Of a stretch of 64,000 nucleotides of DNA, positions 26,860 to 40,206 are shown piece by piece. Source of the DNA: Neodiprion pinetum (lineage: Eukaryota; Arthropoda; Insecta; Hymenoptera; Diprionidae). The DNA is taken from assembly GCF_021155775.2 (NCBI RefSeq), contig NC_060236.1:34310548-34374547 (forward strand), read 5' to 3'. The position numbers and the translations under genes were made by a program. The notes beneath the pieces were generated by a model. It saw nothing but the letters and a program-made list of their open reading frames with translations, did not search any database and was not told where the DNA came from. Position 1 is the stretch's first letter. Every line of letters starts with the position of its first letter.

Positions 26860-28137
26860 CGAGTATAAGAAATCGGACTCATGATTTTGCTGAAAGAAGA
26901 AAGTTAGGTTCAAAGGTTATTCAGAAGTAAAAAATTATTTCGCAAAGCTGAAAATTCGATCTTTCATATACCGGTGACTGCTTTTTTCAGTTAGTCGAAC
27001 GGGATTTTTCAAGAAACAATTACAACGTGATCGAATCCGTTATATCCTTTCCGCATTTCTCAAAACCAACTCGACACTGTTTTCCACTGATAAACGTTAG
27101 CGAAACACTTCACGTCCTTTCTCATTTTTTTTCACAATTTTTTATCTCCTTTCCGTCTACACCGTCCTCCTTCTCTCTCTATTATCCCTATTTCTTTTCT
27201 ATTCACACACGTTTATTTTCACGTTTTCCTTAAGGTTTCCAGCGATAACTCTGTCTCGCGGAAGTTACCTACGTTATTCTTCAATTATATTGAGTAATTT
27301 TATTATTACATCATATTATTTTTATAGCGAACTTCTTATTGTATTCACTTGCCTTGTACTGACTTAGGGGATATTTCCCATGGCTGTAATAAACTCTACT
27401 CTCTTTCTTGTCACGCACAACTTTATCAAAACACACTATAGACATATATCGACTGATCCTTTCATCCCGAATTGTAAAGGTAGGCTCCCACGGGCAGGTA
27501 CCGTTTTAAAATTGAAAAGATTCTTCAAATCATCATCGAGTCGTCTCCGCATGCACCATACGTGTACGTACGTATGTAAAATGTATACAAATTACATAAA
27601 GACATTGCGGCGTCAATTAGCACGGACGTAAATCAACTATCTGCACATATTCATAGCTGTGAATTTTCTTGCATTCCCTAGTCACGCACACCTGTAATTA
27701 TGCCTGTTTTATCCCTCTCGTGTCAATCTACCGTTCGTTAAAATATCTCTGCAAATGAAAAACGAGAATGAAACGAACGATATTACAAACGCCACAAATC
27801 TAAGAACTGTAACCTCCCTTTTCGAAATATTCATACCTTATTCTTTGCAGCTTCGTACATATTATACTACATCATTTCAGCATGCGTGCCTAAGGGATAT
27901 AAAAGGATCGAACCCACTGCCCACAAATTTCAACATGCCGATATACGTGTAATCAGATATATGCATGCTGCGTACGCCGTAAGGCAGTGTTGGGCATATT
28001 TGAATTTTTTTTTAAATATTCATTAAATAATTCACCGCGTAATTGAACCCTTCAACGCGTGGAAAACTGGCAAGTCACGGTACACTGCTTGAAACAGTGG
28101 AAATTGAATTTTGGCTGGAAGCAGAGTTTGAATTGTG

Positions 28138-28280
28138 CAACCGACACGCGCGCGCCGGCCGACGAGTACCGGGAGCCGCCACGCGGCGGCGCTGCGGCGC
28201 TTCGCTCTCGCGACAAATGTCCGGCCTCGATGTACTTAGGTAGGACCGCTAAGGCCAGGATCGATTCCGGGCGGTGGATG
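28138..28280. other. CpG-dense GC-rich patch
   Basis: About 140 bp with many CG dinucleotides (for example CGCGCGCGCCGGCCGACG) in AT-rich surroundings. It is open in several frames on both strands, as GC-rich DNA tends to be. It could be a promoter or an untranslated exon. No TATA box or clear initiator is visible. Confidence 0.35.
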
Positions 28281-29976
28281 CGTGTCGGAAGTGCTATGAG
28301 AATCGATTCGGATAATCGATTGGTTTCGCGGATTTCTCTACGTTGAGAAATGGATATGTCGGGTGAAATGGGAAAAATATGTCTCAAATAATTGAGCTAA
28401 TCCAATAAAGTTAGCGTCGCCACGTATCGCAGTGAGAAGTGGCCTAGACCCGTTTAAAAATAACGTACTAATTCCTAACAGCGTTCATTACCGATATGCA
28501 GGGCGCTCATTTTGGTAGCTTTTGAATCAATTTTGAAGCGTTCCGTGGCGTCCACGTAATCAGATTAATCGTGTAACAGCAAAATGAATTTGGCTTAATG
28601 TATAAATGAGAGGCAGGCGTGTTTACTAATAGAATATCTCCTCTCAATTTAGAATACAAAACAGATGTAACATCAAATTTTTTCCGGGGATAGTTCTTAT
28701 GTTACTCACATTGTCACAATTAATCGAATCGATAATAATTGTATCGTTGAAAAATCGAATAATAATCGATTAATCTAGCGCCATGAAAGATCAATTCTTC
28801 AAAATCGTCAAAGAATTTCGCATCACTTTGCTAATCCCATATCCCCTGAAGTTGAGCTACCGATGCGTGTGTGCATACCTACCTATGAGGCGTTACGTTT
28901 GCACACGATTAGCTGCATCATGACTGTAAAATCATTGTTATTAAAATTGTTTGTAATCAATTGATTGAGGCAGAGAAAAATGTTGTTATGTTGAACATTG
29001 GAAATAATGAATACAAACATGTCAACTGCACTGTCGTCGAAACACTTGATCTATTCTCAGGATTGTGTTTATGTTCAAATCTATTGAAACCTGGCCTACA
29101 CTAAAATCTGGAAAGCCCTGAATATTGAAATACGTTAATAATTACATGCGTTATGTAACTTCGCTGTACGAAACATGATAATTTGCAATTCTTACGGGCG
29201 ATGCGATCTTCCCGCTAATCTGTCACGTTCTTATCTAATTAAGCAATTGACGCACTTTGCCAAATATCGATACGGATCATCTATATTGATTGAAATAAAT
29301 ATAATAATTTTTTTTTTAGTCTATTCAAATCTTGATCAATTGTATTATACACTTGTATGTATTCGCCAGTTACATACACAACGCGTGAAATGTAGATTGT
29401 CACTTCAGCTGTTTGATCTAATACAGTGAATGACGAAAAATTTCTAGCGTTTTCGACTGATCGTCGTATATAAGAAACGAAAGAACAAAAAAAATAAATA
29501 AATAAAAAGAAAAAGGAATCAAACAGTACGACTTGTGTACCCACTACATCGGTGGCTGGGAATTCGGAATTCTATATATATCGTGCGTTTTGTCGGGCCA
29601 AGGACATTCCACGGAACATTTTCAAGTTTATTATTATCGGGTGGTAAATGCAAGATATCGTTATATCCCCGCGGGATAGGCGTTAGGATTCTTGAGCTTA
29701 TTATATTAAAAAGAAACTGGCAAACAGCTCTCGCGCAAACTCGTCAATTTATTTTGACTGATGTTTTTCTTCTCTTTTTTCTGTCTGTTCTCGCGTTCGT
29801 CTTCGCATAAACTCTATCAGATCGTCATTTTGTTTTATTGAAATACAATCGTCGACGATGATAATAACTACATTTTAAAAATGAATAAAAAAAATTCGTA
29901 CGGCGCGCAACGCATGTGTATAACAAGCAATTTGAATCTTTTAAATCATCACCGAAGTTGCGTTAACACTCGATAC

Positions 29977-30038
29977 ATTATATATATATATATAATATAT
30001 ATATATACCTATATGTACACACAAGTATATATATATTC
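29977..30038. repeat. (TA)n imperfect microsatellite
   Basis: Interrupted TATATA runs with CCTATATGTACACACAAG in the middle. Confidence 0.9.
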
Positions 30039-30369
30039 GGATATAAATCGGCTCGCTCTGCCTAGACAGTTGCTATATACACAGAAGACGTCCGAGCAAT
30101 TCTTGGCAGTAGTATAAGACGTCTTACGTCATTGAAACGCTGCTACCCCGTCGTAATTTTTCTTTTTGATTCGAGCTGATCGTCGTCCGGAAAGGATTTA
30201 TTTTTGGGAATCGATTTTGTAAATTTGATTAAAATGCAAGTTTCTACGATTAAAATACACCCTGGGATAATTTCACTAGTTACATATTTTTTATATAATA
30301 TTTACCTTCCCCTTCTGCACGCGTATTATACCCTAAACTTAACTTAGTGTTTCCATCTTTCTGTTGCAG

Positions 30370-30394
30370 AATAGAAACCTACGACAACCACGAG
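30370..30394 (+). other. Possible 25-nt micro-exon
   Basis: A pyrimidine-rich acceptor (TTCCATCTTTCTGTTGCAG, ending at 30369) is followed after 25 bases by a fair donor, GAG|GTGCGT (GT at 30395). One reading is open across the segment (after one base: I E T Y D N H E). Such acceptor-donor pairs also arise by chance, and I cannot link it to any gene. Confidence 0.2.
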
Positions 30395-31495
30395 GTGCGT
30401 ATGTGAATACATCATTTTTGTTTCCGTGTCTGTCGTATATTATCGTATCCGAAAAAGAGCGTTATTTTCTATAATTACGTTTGAGAATGACTACAAAAAG
30501 TCGGTGAGAAATTTTATTCTGGTCAAGATAAATCGTCCGTCAGTTTGGTAGTTAAAGATTTAACATAGAATTATCGTATTCGATGATCGATCGCTTGTTT
30601 GTCACCTTTACCAATTTGGTCAGAGATAATTCACACCTACTTTTATATTTCATATAATAGTTTCGTCGGAATTGATACAATATGGATTGCCACCCGTTTC
30701 TTGCCTTCATTTTTAAACACCTTTTCCTTAGTGCTGGATAAATATATGTTTCCCCATTTATTCCTAAATTTCATGCGCTTGAAGTTGGAGTTTTTGCACT
30801 TAGCGCTTCCTTTCATCGTTCTATAATTTTATTGCGATAACCGTAAAAGTTTGAAATAAGATTTGAGTTTCTGGCAAGTCAGTATTATATGGCGAATACA
30901 GGCCATTAAAAAAATTAACGAAACTTGGGAAAAATGGATCGAAACTGCAGAATGATTACACAAAATTGTAATTCCAAGCTGAAACATAATTGATGCTGAA
31001 AATATTCGAAAGACAAAAAAATTCACAGTAGCTCTCATCAGTCAGGGTAGAACGAATGTCGTTCTTTTCTTTCGTTTTCTACTTTTTGCTCGAGCTATTC
31101 GATGTACACACGTGGATCCAACCCCTCGACGTATATTGGAATTTTCGAAAAAAAGAAAACAAATCCGCAGCACAATAGTCGATGCTAACAAAAGCATGTG
31201 ACGATCTCCGTGGAGGAGTACTTGATTGTTACGAAATTTTTTAGCCAAATACTTATTAAGCCTTGTTGGCTAAAAATCGATGGCTTTTATTCATTTTGTT
31301 ACGTGATCATCATTTGAATATTTTCAAACGCTACTGAATACTTGTTGAATTAGTGTGTTCGTAAACTGCGAGGATCTTTGAAAATACAAAACTAGAGAAT
31401 GCTAGAATTATAGTCCAAATCTTGTAGGTATCGTTACTTCATTTCAAACTCAAAATGAATAAGCAACTAGAGCATTGTTTCGATTTCACTTTCGA

Positions 31496-31515
31496 TTTTT
31501 TTTTTTTTTTTTTTT
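31496..31515. repeat. Poly-T run of 20
   Basis: Twenty consecutive T. Confidence 0.95.
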
Positions 31516-33299
31516 CAATAACATTTTAACGTGCCATATTTTCATCATGCGATCAATATCAACACAATGTTTTAAAATCAAATATCCTTCGATGCTGACA
31601 TGATGCAAAAAAAATGTTTCGGTTCATTTACATAAAAATTCGTTTGAAGAAAATGACCTATCTTGAAATCCAATCCGATGAATTTACCAGATTTTTAAAA
31701 AACCTCGTTATAACAATTTAAAATGCGGCATCGATATTCAAGCTTGTGTTTATAATTCCACTGTCTTCTATTTTTGGAATTTTAAGGGATCTTCGTAGGT
31801 TACGGATATAATAATTTCATAAATACACGATCAACAGCTGTCTCGTAATGAAATTAACGAAAAGTATCAAATTTTGGCCAACCAAAATTATTGAGACGAC
31901 GAAAATAAAACGAACTTGCTATGTAATCTCAAACAATAATAATAGAGGTCAACCAAAGATTAAGCACAGTTCTTGCATAGAACACTTTTGGCACGAGATG
32001 CAGATGATACGTACAGGTTCAGAAAAAAAATATTCCCTGGAATAAAATTCACGTGTATTGGAGCCGTCTTTCACCGCTCACTCTTTCTCTCTCTCTCTCT
32101 CGTTTTCTCCTCGTGGCAATAAATCGTAAATCCTTTATGCTTCCTTGTAATAACAAGCCGATTGGATCGATCGATAAAATGAGGTGAAACGAAAAATGTA
32201 CAGAATTATAGACACGAAGAGTCAAAAGTGGGGATTGAAGAGGTTGATGAGTCACGAATCGATACTCTTTCGTTAATTTTATAACTAGTTAGTTACGCAT
32301 CGAGTATTTATCCAGCTTTTACATATTCTTGGGCTCCGATGATTTCCATCAAAATGGATGAAGAATAGATATTATAATTACCGACAAGATGTAAATAATC
32401 AATTTTTCATTTCTAATAGTTTCAAAATTTTTTAAAAATCAGAAGTATATTCTTCAAATTTTACTATACGATTACTCATTTTATCCAGAAAATCATGCTC
32501 GACAATTTCACTAACAAGGAAAGTATCAGGCCTCCGGGTGACGGATTCTGCTGAAACTTCTACAGGAGTTTCCTTGGCCCAATTTATGGAACTCCCGATG
32601 TGTAGTTTCATCTAATTGGCCGTACTTCGCTCATTTTGCGAGAGATCAGGTCGTCAAGAATTCCGTAATTACTTCACTAGTATTCCGAAATAATTTATTC
32701 GTTGAAAATCCATCAGATTATATAACCATCGAAACTTCATACTTACCGAAAGAATATCATCGCTTGTAGTTACGAGAAAGTTGTAGTGAAATGGGTACAT
32801 TATAGCAACTATTTAGTATAACTACGATTACGATTATGTCGATGCTGCAGTTTCCGGTTATGCAACATAAATTGTAACTCTACTTGTTTGGTTGACTAAA
32901 TTGTTTTCATCTAAACAAAGCGGTAAAATCGATTTATTCTTTCACGGACATCAAATTATCGCAATATGTAGTTACAAGAGAGTACAGTTGGTACAAATGA
33001 ACGTTCTCAAGAAGCATAATGGTGACACACATGACTAGACTTTACGATTACGGCTGCGAAGCTCATTTTCATTTTGTACCCAGATCTATATTTTTAGGTT
33101 ATGGTGAAGAAACTAACACGGTCGAAGACTGTGCATGTACCGTAACCATTGCATGACTAGAAAAATATCTTGCGGTGTAAGCTCTTGAACATGAAATCAC
33201 CGGAAAGCTATTCGGTTATTTGTCATTATTTTTATTATCGTCGCTGTTGTCATCGAATCAACGAAGACTGAGATCAGAGGCAAGGAAATTGGTGAATAG

Positions 33300-33720
33300 A
33301 CGCGGCGGCGATTCCTACACCTCGCGGAAATAGTCATCGAATGATTTTCTACACTGACCTATACCCACCTGGAGGGCGACGCCAGCCCCAACATGCAGAG
33401 TGGCAACACGTCTACATCGATTCACCGCCGTTCGCAAGCGGTTCCGTCCAACTCCTGAGAGAGTGTGTGTTCGTTCGCCTGTCGAGGAGACCCATGCGGA
33501 AGGTGGGACCGAATACCAGACTGCCAGGGCGTTGGCAAGTTCGATCAATACATGGCCGCCTACCTCGTCGCTCGAAAGGCTCACTCTGCTAGCCGGCAGC
33601 CCCAGGATTCCGTCGTTCGCGTTCCGATTTTTCTCTGATAAACTCTACTCCCTACCTCGCCGCTTTTACCTGCCTTACGACATACTCGGCGCATAACCGG
33701 CTGCAAGGGCGAATCGAGGC
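33300..33720. other. GC-rich block, function unknown
   Basis: About 420 bp clearly richer in G and C than the surroundings. It is open on both strands (89 codons on - at 33315-33584, 98 codons on + at 33400-33696). Neither translation resembles a family I know. Openness on both strands suggests composition rather than coding. It could be an untranslated exon, a promoter or a decayed repeat. Confidence 0.35.
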
Positions 33721-33803
33721 GTCAACCCGAAAGAAAGAGATTACCTATTAAAACATTCAACATCAGCCTAAACTTCGCGGCGATTACGTAACCTTGGCTC
33801 TTT

Positions 33804-34022
33804 ACGAGGCTCAAGTTAGTAACGTTAGCGTGACGACACGTTTGGGGGAAAAAAATCACTATTTTGTAAATTTTTTAATAACTATGTAGTTGTCAAGTTT
33901 TGATAACATGAATTACTTTTGCTTTATTATAACTTACTGCATTACAGAGATTACTAAAATTACCAAATAACGGGGCTTCTGAAACACGAATCATTACAAT
34001 AACGTCGCCAACTTAGGCCTCG
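33804..34022. mobile_element. Short inverted-repeat element, family C copy 3
   Basis: About 219 bp with inverted ends ACGAGGCTCAAGTTAGTAAC on the left and, complemented, CGAGGCCTAAGTTGGCGACG on the right. The terminal core AAGTTRGYRACGTTA is shared with the copies at 13593 and 25734. The interior is AT-rich and non-coding. Confidence 0.72.
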
Positions 34023-34127
34023 GTGCGTTTTTAGGAACACACACTGGGATTCACGCGAATTCGGTTGACCGCAATTGTACGTCGCGGTTGAAGAAACCTG
34101 AACTCCTTCAAGGTTGAGTCACATGTT

Positions 34128-34200
34128 CAGGGCCGGATTTAACCTGTAAGAGGCCTGTGGCTACACACATTTTTCGGGACCCTACGTGGAGATAATGTCT
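34128..34200 (+). mobile_element. Possible hAT-type terminal fragment
   Basis: Begins CAGGGCCGGATTTAACC, a sequence style common at hAT element ends. I found no complementary end within the next several kilobases and no target duplication, so this is at best a truncated or solo end. Confidence 0.3.
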
Positions 34201-35070
34201 TTGCAAACAAAGGCAAAATTATATAAATACATCTAACAAGCATACGAATTAAACATGGTGTGTTAGACTGAACGAATAGAGTATTTGTGAGATAGTACTA
34301 TTTACGCATTTTTATTCATTGCACATTTTTTAAAATTATGTAACAGTATTTGAGTGACCAGAAAATCAAGGATCGACGATCATAAAAATAACGATAAAAT
34401 TATCTACCACTATTGGAAAAACTTGAGATTCGTTGCCTACAGGATGTTGCTCCGAAGCAATGCAGCAAATAGATGGTCTTGATAGTCTATCATTCTGCAT
34501 ACAAGCTCTGTATTTATTGTTTATAAAAGCGGGTTTCGCAAAGGAATGCTCCGATTCTTAATGTGCAATGGGAATTGAAAAATAAAATCTTGATATGTTA
34601 TGCGTATTTGGAAAAAGTGATATTAAATCCTTATCGATTGTTATTTAAAATAAATTTTCGGGATAAAGATCGGCGTTTTCCAGTGCTTCCGCTTTCACAA
34701 ACGATTGGAAAAGATCAAACTCGTATATATATTCATGAATTTCATTCGGTAATCCGTTCTAAAAGAGCCTACAAATTTTTTTTCAAAAATGTGATTGGCA
34801 GCTATGGGGTTTTTTTTTAAACTTTCGAATGTTACCAACTTTTCAGATTAATGAACGAATATTTTCAATTTTTTTCCTCTATATTCACACTTCCGAACCG
34901 CGAACGACAACATGTGTACACAACAACCGAAATATAAAATTCCCGTACGAAATAATTAATCACGCAGATTACGTCGAATTTTTCATATGTTCAAATCTTT
35001 GAGGTTGATTTTGCATCGATTAATATTCATGCGGTTGATGATTATGGATTCTCAGAAGCACGCGATCAAC

Positions 35071-35106
35071 TATATATATTTATATATATATATATATATA
35101 TATATA
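35071..35106. repeat. (TA)n microsatellite
   Basis: About 36 bp of TA units with a TTTA interruption. Confidence 0.95.
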
Positions 35107-36218
35107 CTGTTGAAAAGTTGGACTTCATCTGCATCGTCAAAAGTGTCATTGGATTTCAAAAAGAGATCGAATAAGGTTGATTCTTTTTCTCCTGATTTAT
35201 GCAACGGAAAAATAATATTATACACGTGAATACCTGCTGCCAGTATAAGAGAGAAGGCAGCCACTAGATGTCACCGAGCGCATATTTTCCTCACTCTCGC
35301 GAAAAATCGGTGTCTATAGAATTGTGATGACTTCCGGCGAATCGGGTCCTCAAAATCACGCTGGATTTCGTTCAGCATCTGCCATTGGCATTGAGTGTTT
35401 CCTACCATTTTCAGTGCCACGCAGATCGGTGTTGAGTGAATTTCACCCGATGTTTGACGATGAATCCGCTGTGTTTCTTGTGGCCAGAATTAATATTCAT
35501 AATCGCGAAATAGACACTTGTCTGAATAATTTTCATTGAAACAACGTCGGAATATGTAAAATATCTTATGTCTGATTACAATAGCAAAAAAATAGATTTT
35601 GTCCTGCCTGGATGACGGTAAAATGCGAGAGATGAAATATTTCGTGCCGTTGTTTCACATTATCATCATCATCGGCGAAGTTTTAACTCCTCAGACAAAA
35701 CTGTGAGTGCTTACCTACCCACTTACCTGGTATAAACCTCGTATAGGCTGCACCGCACCCGGCGGCTCTTCGTTGACCCAATTCGTCGTAGGCGGTCGAA
35801 GGCTCTGACACTGCTGTCAATATAAGTATAGAAGCGTATAGAATTCTTCTTATATTGCTTCGCGGGTGAATATAGATACCAATACCTGCCTATCCGGCCG
35901 GCAGCTCGGGCCAATGTTATTATCAGGAAGAAATGATCGCCGAACGCACAATGCCTCCACGTTGTGCGGTAATTCATCATTCTCCTATCTTCCAGAATTA
36001 TTCCAAGTTCATTTTTTGAACTTATACACGCTCCAGAAACGATGAAAACAATATACATGTGTTTGATTGAAACTTTGGAGCTACTTTTGCATCTAGTTTC
36101 GATTCAGCTCATGTGGTAAAAAAGCAAGATCGATTATTTGGAGCCGCCCTTGACCCTTTGAGTAGCACATTATTATGCCGAGTCAACTTTTATAACAAGA
36201 TAGTCTTCTATGGACTTC

Positions 36219-36406
36219 GGGGTCGCTGATTACGAATCTGATATCAGATTTCAAAAATTTGAGATGGTGGATTCAATATGGCGGATAAGAACTTCAAATT
36301 TCATCGAATACGGTCTAAAAACTATGCAGGGGTTTTCAGCGTCTTTGATTGGATTCGCCATACTGGATTTTGAAAATCTTATTTTACATTCGTAATCAGC
36401 GATCCC
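36219..36406. mobile_element. Short inverted-repeat element with GGGRTCGCTGATTACG ends
   Basis: A 188-bp element. The left end is GGGGTCGCTGATTACGAAT and the right end, complemented, GGGATCGCTGATTACGAAT. Inside, both arms carry an AGATTTYAAAA word, followed by GAGATGG on the left and AGTATGG on the right in inverted orientation. Similar ATGGCGGATCCAAT-type words continue to about 36490. Non-coding; no target duplication could be set. Confidence 0.65.
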
Positions 36407-37645
36407 AAAAACACCTGGACGGAGTTATTTCTCCAGAATCGATAGTTTGAATTTTTCGTACGCGATATTGGATCCGCCATCTTGAATATTTAACATTCAT
36501 TTTCCAAAAACTTTAAATTTATGTAAGACATGTACGTGTACGTGTAGAGGAGTAAATTTCTCGGAAATTGATTATTCCTTCGATATTCACGATCTTTCGA
36601 TAATCACTCTCGAGTATTGAAAATCTGTTGGTCCTACTATCAGAAATATTAAAAAAAACCGTAAAGAAATGTGTTGCAAAGCTCTCTAAATATACGAACA
36701 GTTGATATGAAATAGGTGGAAAGAACACTTACCACTATGACTCAAAGTGTTAAGGATGTCTAGTCGGGTATAAACAAAAATATGACAAAAGACAATTACA
36801 ATAACTGTAGTGCAAATGGAGCTGATCAATTTGAAACTATGTGAAACGTTCGTGCAGCGATTCACGAAAAGAAAAATCAAACACTGATTCTCAATTATAA
36901 ACACCTTATTATTATCAATGATATAATTTTCAGGTAATAAAATCATAAATTATCAAAAAATATACTATCATTATCTAGTTTCTAACGCGAACAATTTGTT
37001 GAGACTTTATTGTGATTTACGTATACAATACGAGCTACTGCTGACCAGAATCGAAGAAGCAGCATGAATTTTTCATTCAAAACACGGTAAAATAGCGCGA
37101 TATTTCTGACTTTGGTGATGTAACGAGTTGTTCATAGTCAAAATTGAAGTTCGAATTTCATTACATGTGGACAGAGATCAGATCCCAGTGATCCTTTTTC
37201 AACCTCTGTCTTATCACCTTTCTGTTTCAACGAATTACAGACATGAATTGGCCTCGGTTCGACGTAAGAATAGATCCATTCAAAAAAAAGGTAAAGGATG
37301 AAAGACTGAGATATTTATACTACCAAGTACGCAAAGGTACTTGTGTAATAAACTCCGGAATATTTTCTTCAATAATATCGCGCAAGTTATAATATATATT
37401 GAACCGATCGTGGGATGAGGTCACATTGATCGTTGGCGAACCCGTTATGTATTTTGTACGCGCATCCTATATACGACGTGCCAAAGTGCAATGAGTAAAA
37501 ATCACCGGGAAAACATATTACCGGGATATTTATTATCGGATGACTCACTAGTGCCTTTGTGGATCAGTATCGAGGTTGGACGCGAATATTGTTGGGTCAG
37601 CAAAGCGGCCTGCAAGCAAGAAGCACCGCGAACCGCGCGTTCATC

Positions 37646-37665
37646 GACTGACTGACTGACTGACT
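37646..37665. repeat. (GACT)5 microsatellite
   Basis: Five perfect GACT units. Confidence 0.95.
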
Positions 37666-39011
37666 ACCCAAGGCAACGTATCAATTAATTACGACTCACC
37701 CTCGTATAAAATGATCACCCTATCCATACTTAGCCCCGGCTTTAATACTTTTCGCAATCTTATATTGACCTTTATACGCAGCATGGCATTAATTTCGCGA
37801 ACCTTTTACGTTGCACGGCTTATTGTCGGTGCAGGATGCACAAGAGGCGCACCTTTATACAGATCGCAAAACTTTATGTAACATGCCACGCAATTGGTAT
37901 GAAGCACGTGAAATGCTTAGTCATTTAAAGATTATTTTCCCCATCCGCGATGATCATGAATCTCAACTTCCTTAATGCAGTGAAGGTCACTTGTTCCATG
38001 TTGACGAGTAAGAATTATCGAAGACCAGAGTTTGCCTGGCACATGACGGATGTGGCCAAAATGGCGGTGTACGCTAGGCTTGAATGGAGTGTTGGAAAAG
38101 CTTTAGCATGTATTAGGTGGTCGATTTGATGAGATTGTGGTATAACTGAAGAGCATTTCATTTGCATTGGACAGTTCACTAATAACGGGTTTTTGCGGGA
38201 TATATGTTTTCAAACGTCGATCGCACACCATGTCATAATTTCACCAGTTTGACGTTGTTGGAATATTGGAAATTGTTTCGCTAGGGCAGATCGAACGGAA
38301 GAGAAGAAAATTACGAGCAGGAAATGCGAGAAATGAGCTGAAGAAGACTGCAAACAGTCGCCAGACAGAGCCCGGCCGGCTAGCTCTCCGATTTCAAAGA
38401 AAGTTGAAAATCTCTCGAGAGCTCTCTTCGTCTCATAACCCCCTTTTCAACCACCCGCTAATCCAGTAACTCGAGCGACTTTGAGAGCGTTGTTTCATTC
38501 ACACCTGTATAAGAATAGACATAGAAGACTCGAAGTCGATCTCAAATTACACCGGAAGAAAGCAGCGGATGGAAAGGTGAAAGCAGGACAAACTGATAAC
38601 TAGTGACGATTTATTATTGGCGATTGAACATTTTTCAGTTAGATCTAAAAACGGGCGTTCACTACTCCGCTTATCATCAATCAAGTATATGCAGTGAGCT
38701 GGCTTATCTAATCTCCTCGCCGTCGTTCACTGTTGGTCTCTGGCTTTTCTGGACCACTTTCGATGCTCTGTAGTCAACGATAAGCCCCAGTTTACGTCAG
38801 TCAAACTGCGTCACTGGATGCTCTGGTGAATCACTTAGATCCGACGTTCACCATGTAGCGTATCGAGTAACTGCACCGAATGTCGTCGTATCTTACATGC
38901 CGTGATGAGTATTTGAATCGTTCGAAATTGCGTCTTTTCCTCACGTTCAATTCTGCCCCTCGTAACCGACAACGATCGATATTCATCCTCGGCTGATGGC
39001 TGGTCACCTTA

Positions 39012-39438
39012 GGGAGGGTACAGCTTAAACGGTCTAAAAACATACCTATTTAGTGAAGTATTTTTTCACAGAAAATAACACCACTTTAAGCAATTTAAGT
39101 TTGAGGGCTTTATTATTTATCGTTTCAGGATTACTTTGTAACTTTTTCATTGGAATTAATGACAAAATGGCGGCATAGCGCATATAAGTAGCGAACGGTC
39201 GGAACTCGAGGGCTTTTGCGGTGGTGCATCAGATTGATAACGTGGTGGTTTGCTATTTATAGCGCCATGCTGCCATTTTTTTATTAAATTGAATGAAAAA
39301 ATCCTAGAATGTTCTTGACACTGAATAATAAAGCCCTCATATTCAAATTGCTCTATGTGTTTTCATTTTCATTGAAAAAAAAATTCCTCAAAATAAGTAT
39401 TATTTTAGACTGTCCAAGCGGTAAACCTCGCCCCCCTT
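39012..39438. mobile_element. Inverted-repeat element, probably TA-flanked
   Basis: About 427 bp with long imperfect inverted arms. Shared words in inverted orientation are GTCTAAAAnnATACYTATTT near the ends, then GAGGGCTTTATTATT, then AAAATGGCRGCATRGCGC near the centre. TA is present at 39010-39011 and 39439-39440. The last dozen bases at each end match poorly, so the exact ends are uncertain. Non-coding. Confidence 0.65.
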
Positions 39439-39440
39439 TA

Positions 39441-40204
39441 ACCGAATGAGATTGTAATGTCACAACGGGGCTGTCTTAGAAATCTTGACTGGAGAAAACG
39501 CGTTGCGAGTGTGTGTTGTTTAATATGTAAAGAGAATTTATTTTTGGTTGTACGAAATTAAGCTTCAATCCTTACGGAAAATGTGGTGATATTACCTATA
39601 TGTATGTCGTTGTATACATACGATATTAAAATTGTACTTGAAAGTTAAAACTCAATTGTAGTAATATATCACAAGATCTCGGTTATGAAAATCACACCGA
39701 CAACTTGCGTCAAGCGGAAAGTTGGTGGTGGATAAATTAGTGCTGATTTGATATAAAAAGACGTCAGGAGATTGATAAAGATCTTGTCAAGTGCGTCAAA
39801 CAACCATTCACGTACTGATCAGTCATATCTAGTTATCGCCCGAGATTGTATCAGACAATATCATATCTTTGTGGGCTGCAAGATTTACTGGAAAAAATTT
39901 CGTTCCCAAGATCCAAAAAACCGATCAATTTCGAGTGACAGTAATTTTTATCACGTCCTGAACGATTATTATACAACTATAACGGAGTAACTGGAAAATC
40001 TAATGAGTTGCATGTGGGAAATATTGTCGTATTACTCGATAGATTTATAGAGTACCGATTCTGCTTGTGAATCGCGTCTGATTCACTCTCTTCGCAATAC
40101 GATGTCCCACGACAAGCAATTTAATCACAAATTTACGACTCATACGATATATACGGAAGTATCATGAAACGCAATAGAATTAGTGAGCTATACCGGACAT
40201 CAGA
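39441..40204. other. Non-coding stretch left of the foldback element
   Basis: AT-rich, no recognised gene or repeat. A 72-codon frame at 39772-39990 has no recognisable domain. Confidence 0.5.
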
Positions 40205-40206
40205 TA

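Larger units (their letters stand above)
26860..33300. other. Non-coding stretch with AT microsatellite
   Basis: No recognised gene. A CpG-dense GC-rich patch at 28138-28280 stands out from AT-rich surroundings. An AT microsatellite lies at 29977-30038 and a poly-T run at 31496-31515. A possible micro-exon at 30370-30394 is listed separately. Confidence 0.5.
34201..39009. other. Non-coding stretch
   Basis: No recognised gene. Contains a TA microsatellite (35071-35106), an inverted-repeat element at 36219-36406 and a (GACT)5 tract at 37646-37665. Frames of up to 111 codons occur, for example 35723-36058 on the - strand, but none has a recognisable domain. Confidence 0.5.

Noticed and set aside
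27880..27960. tRNA-like B box (GGGTTCGATCC on the - strand at about 27907)
   Set aside because: The flanking bases do not form the T-stem and no A box or acceptor stem is visible at the right distance.
27984..28010. hAT-like end CAGTGTTGGGCAT
   Set aside because: No complementary end and no target duplication found nearby.
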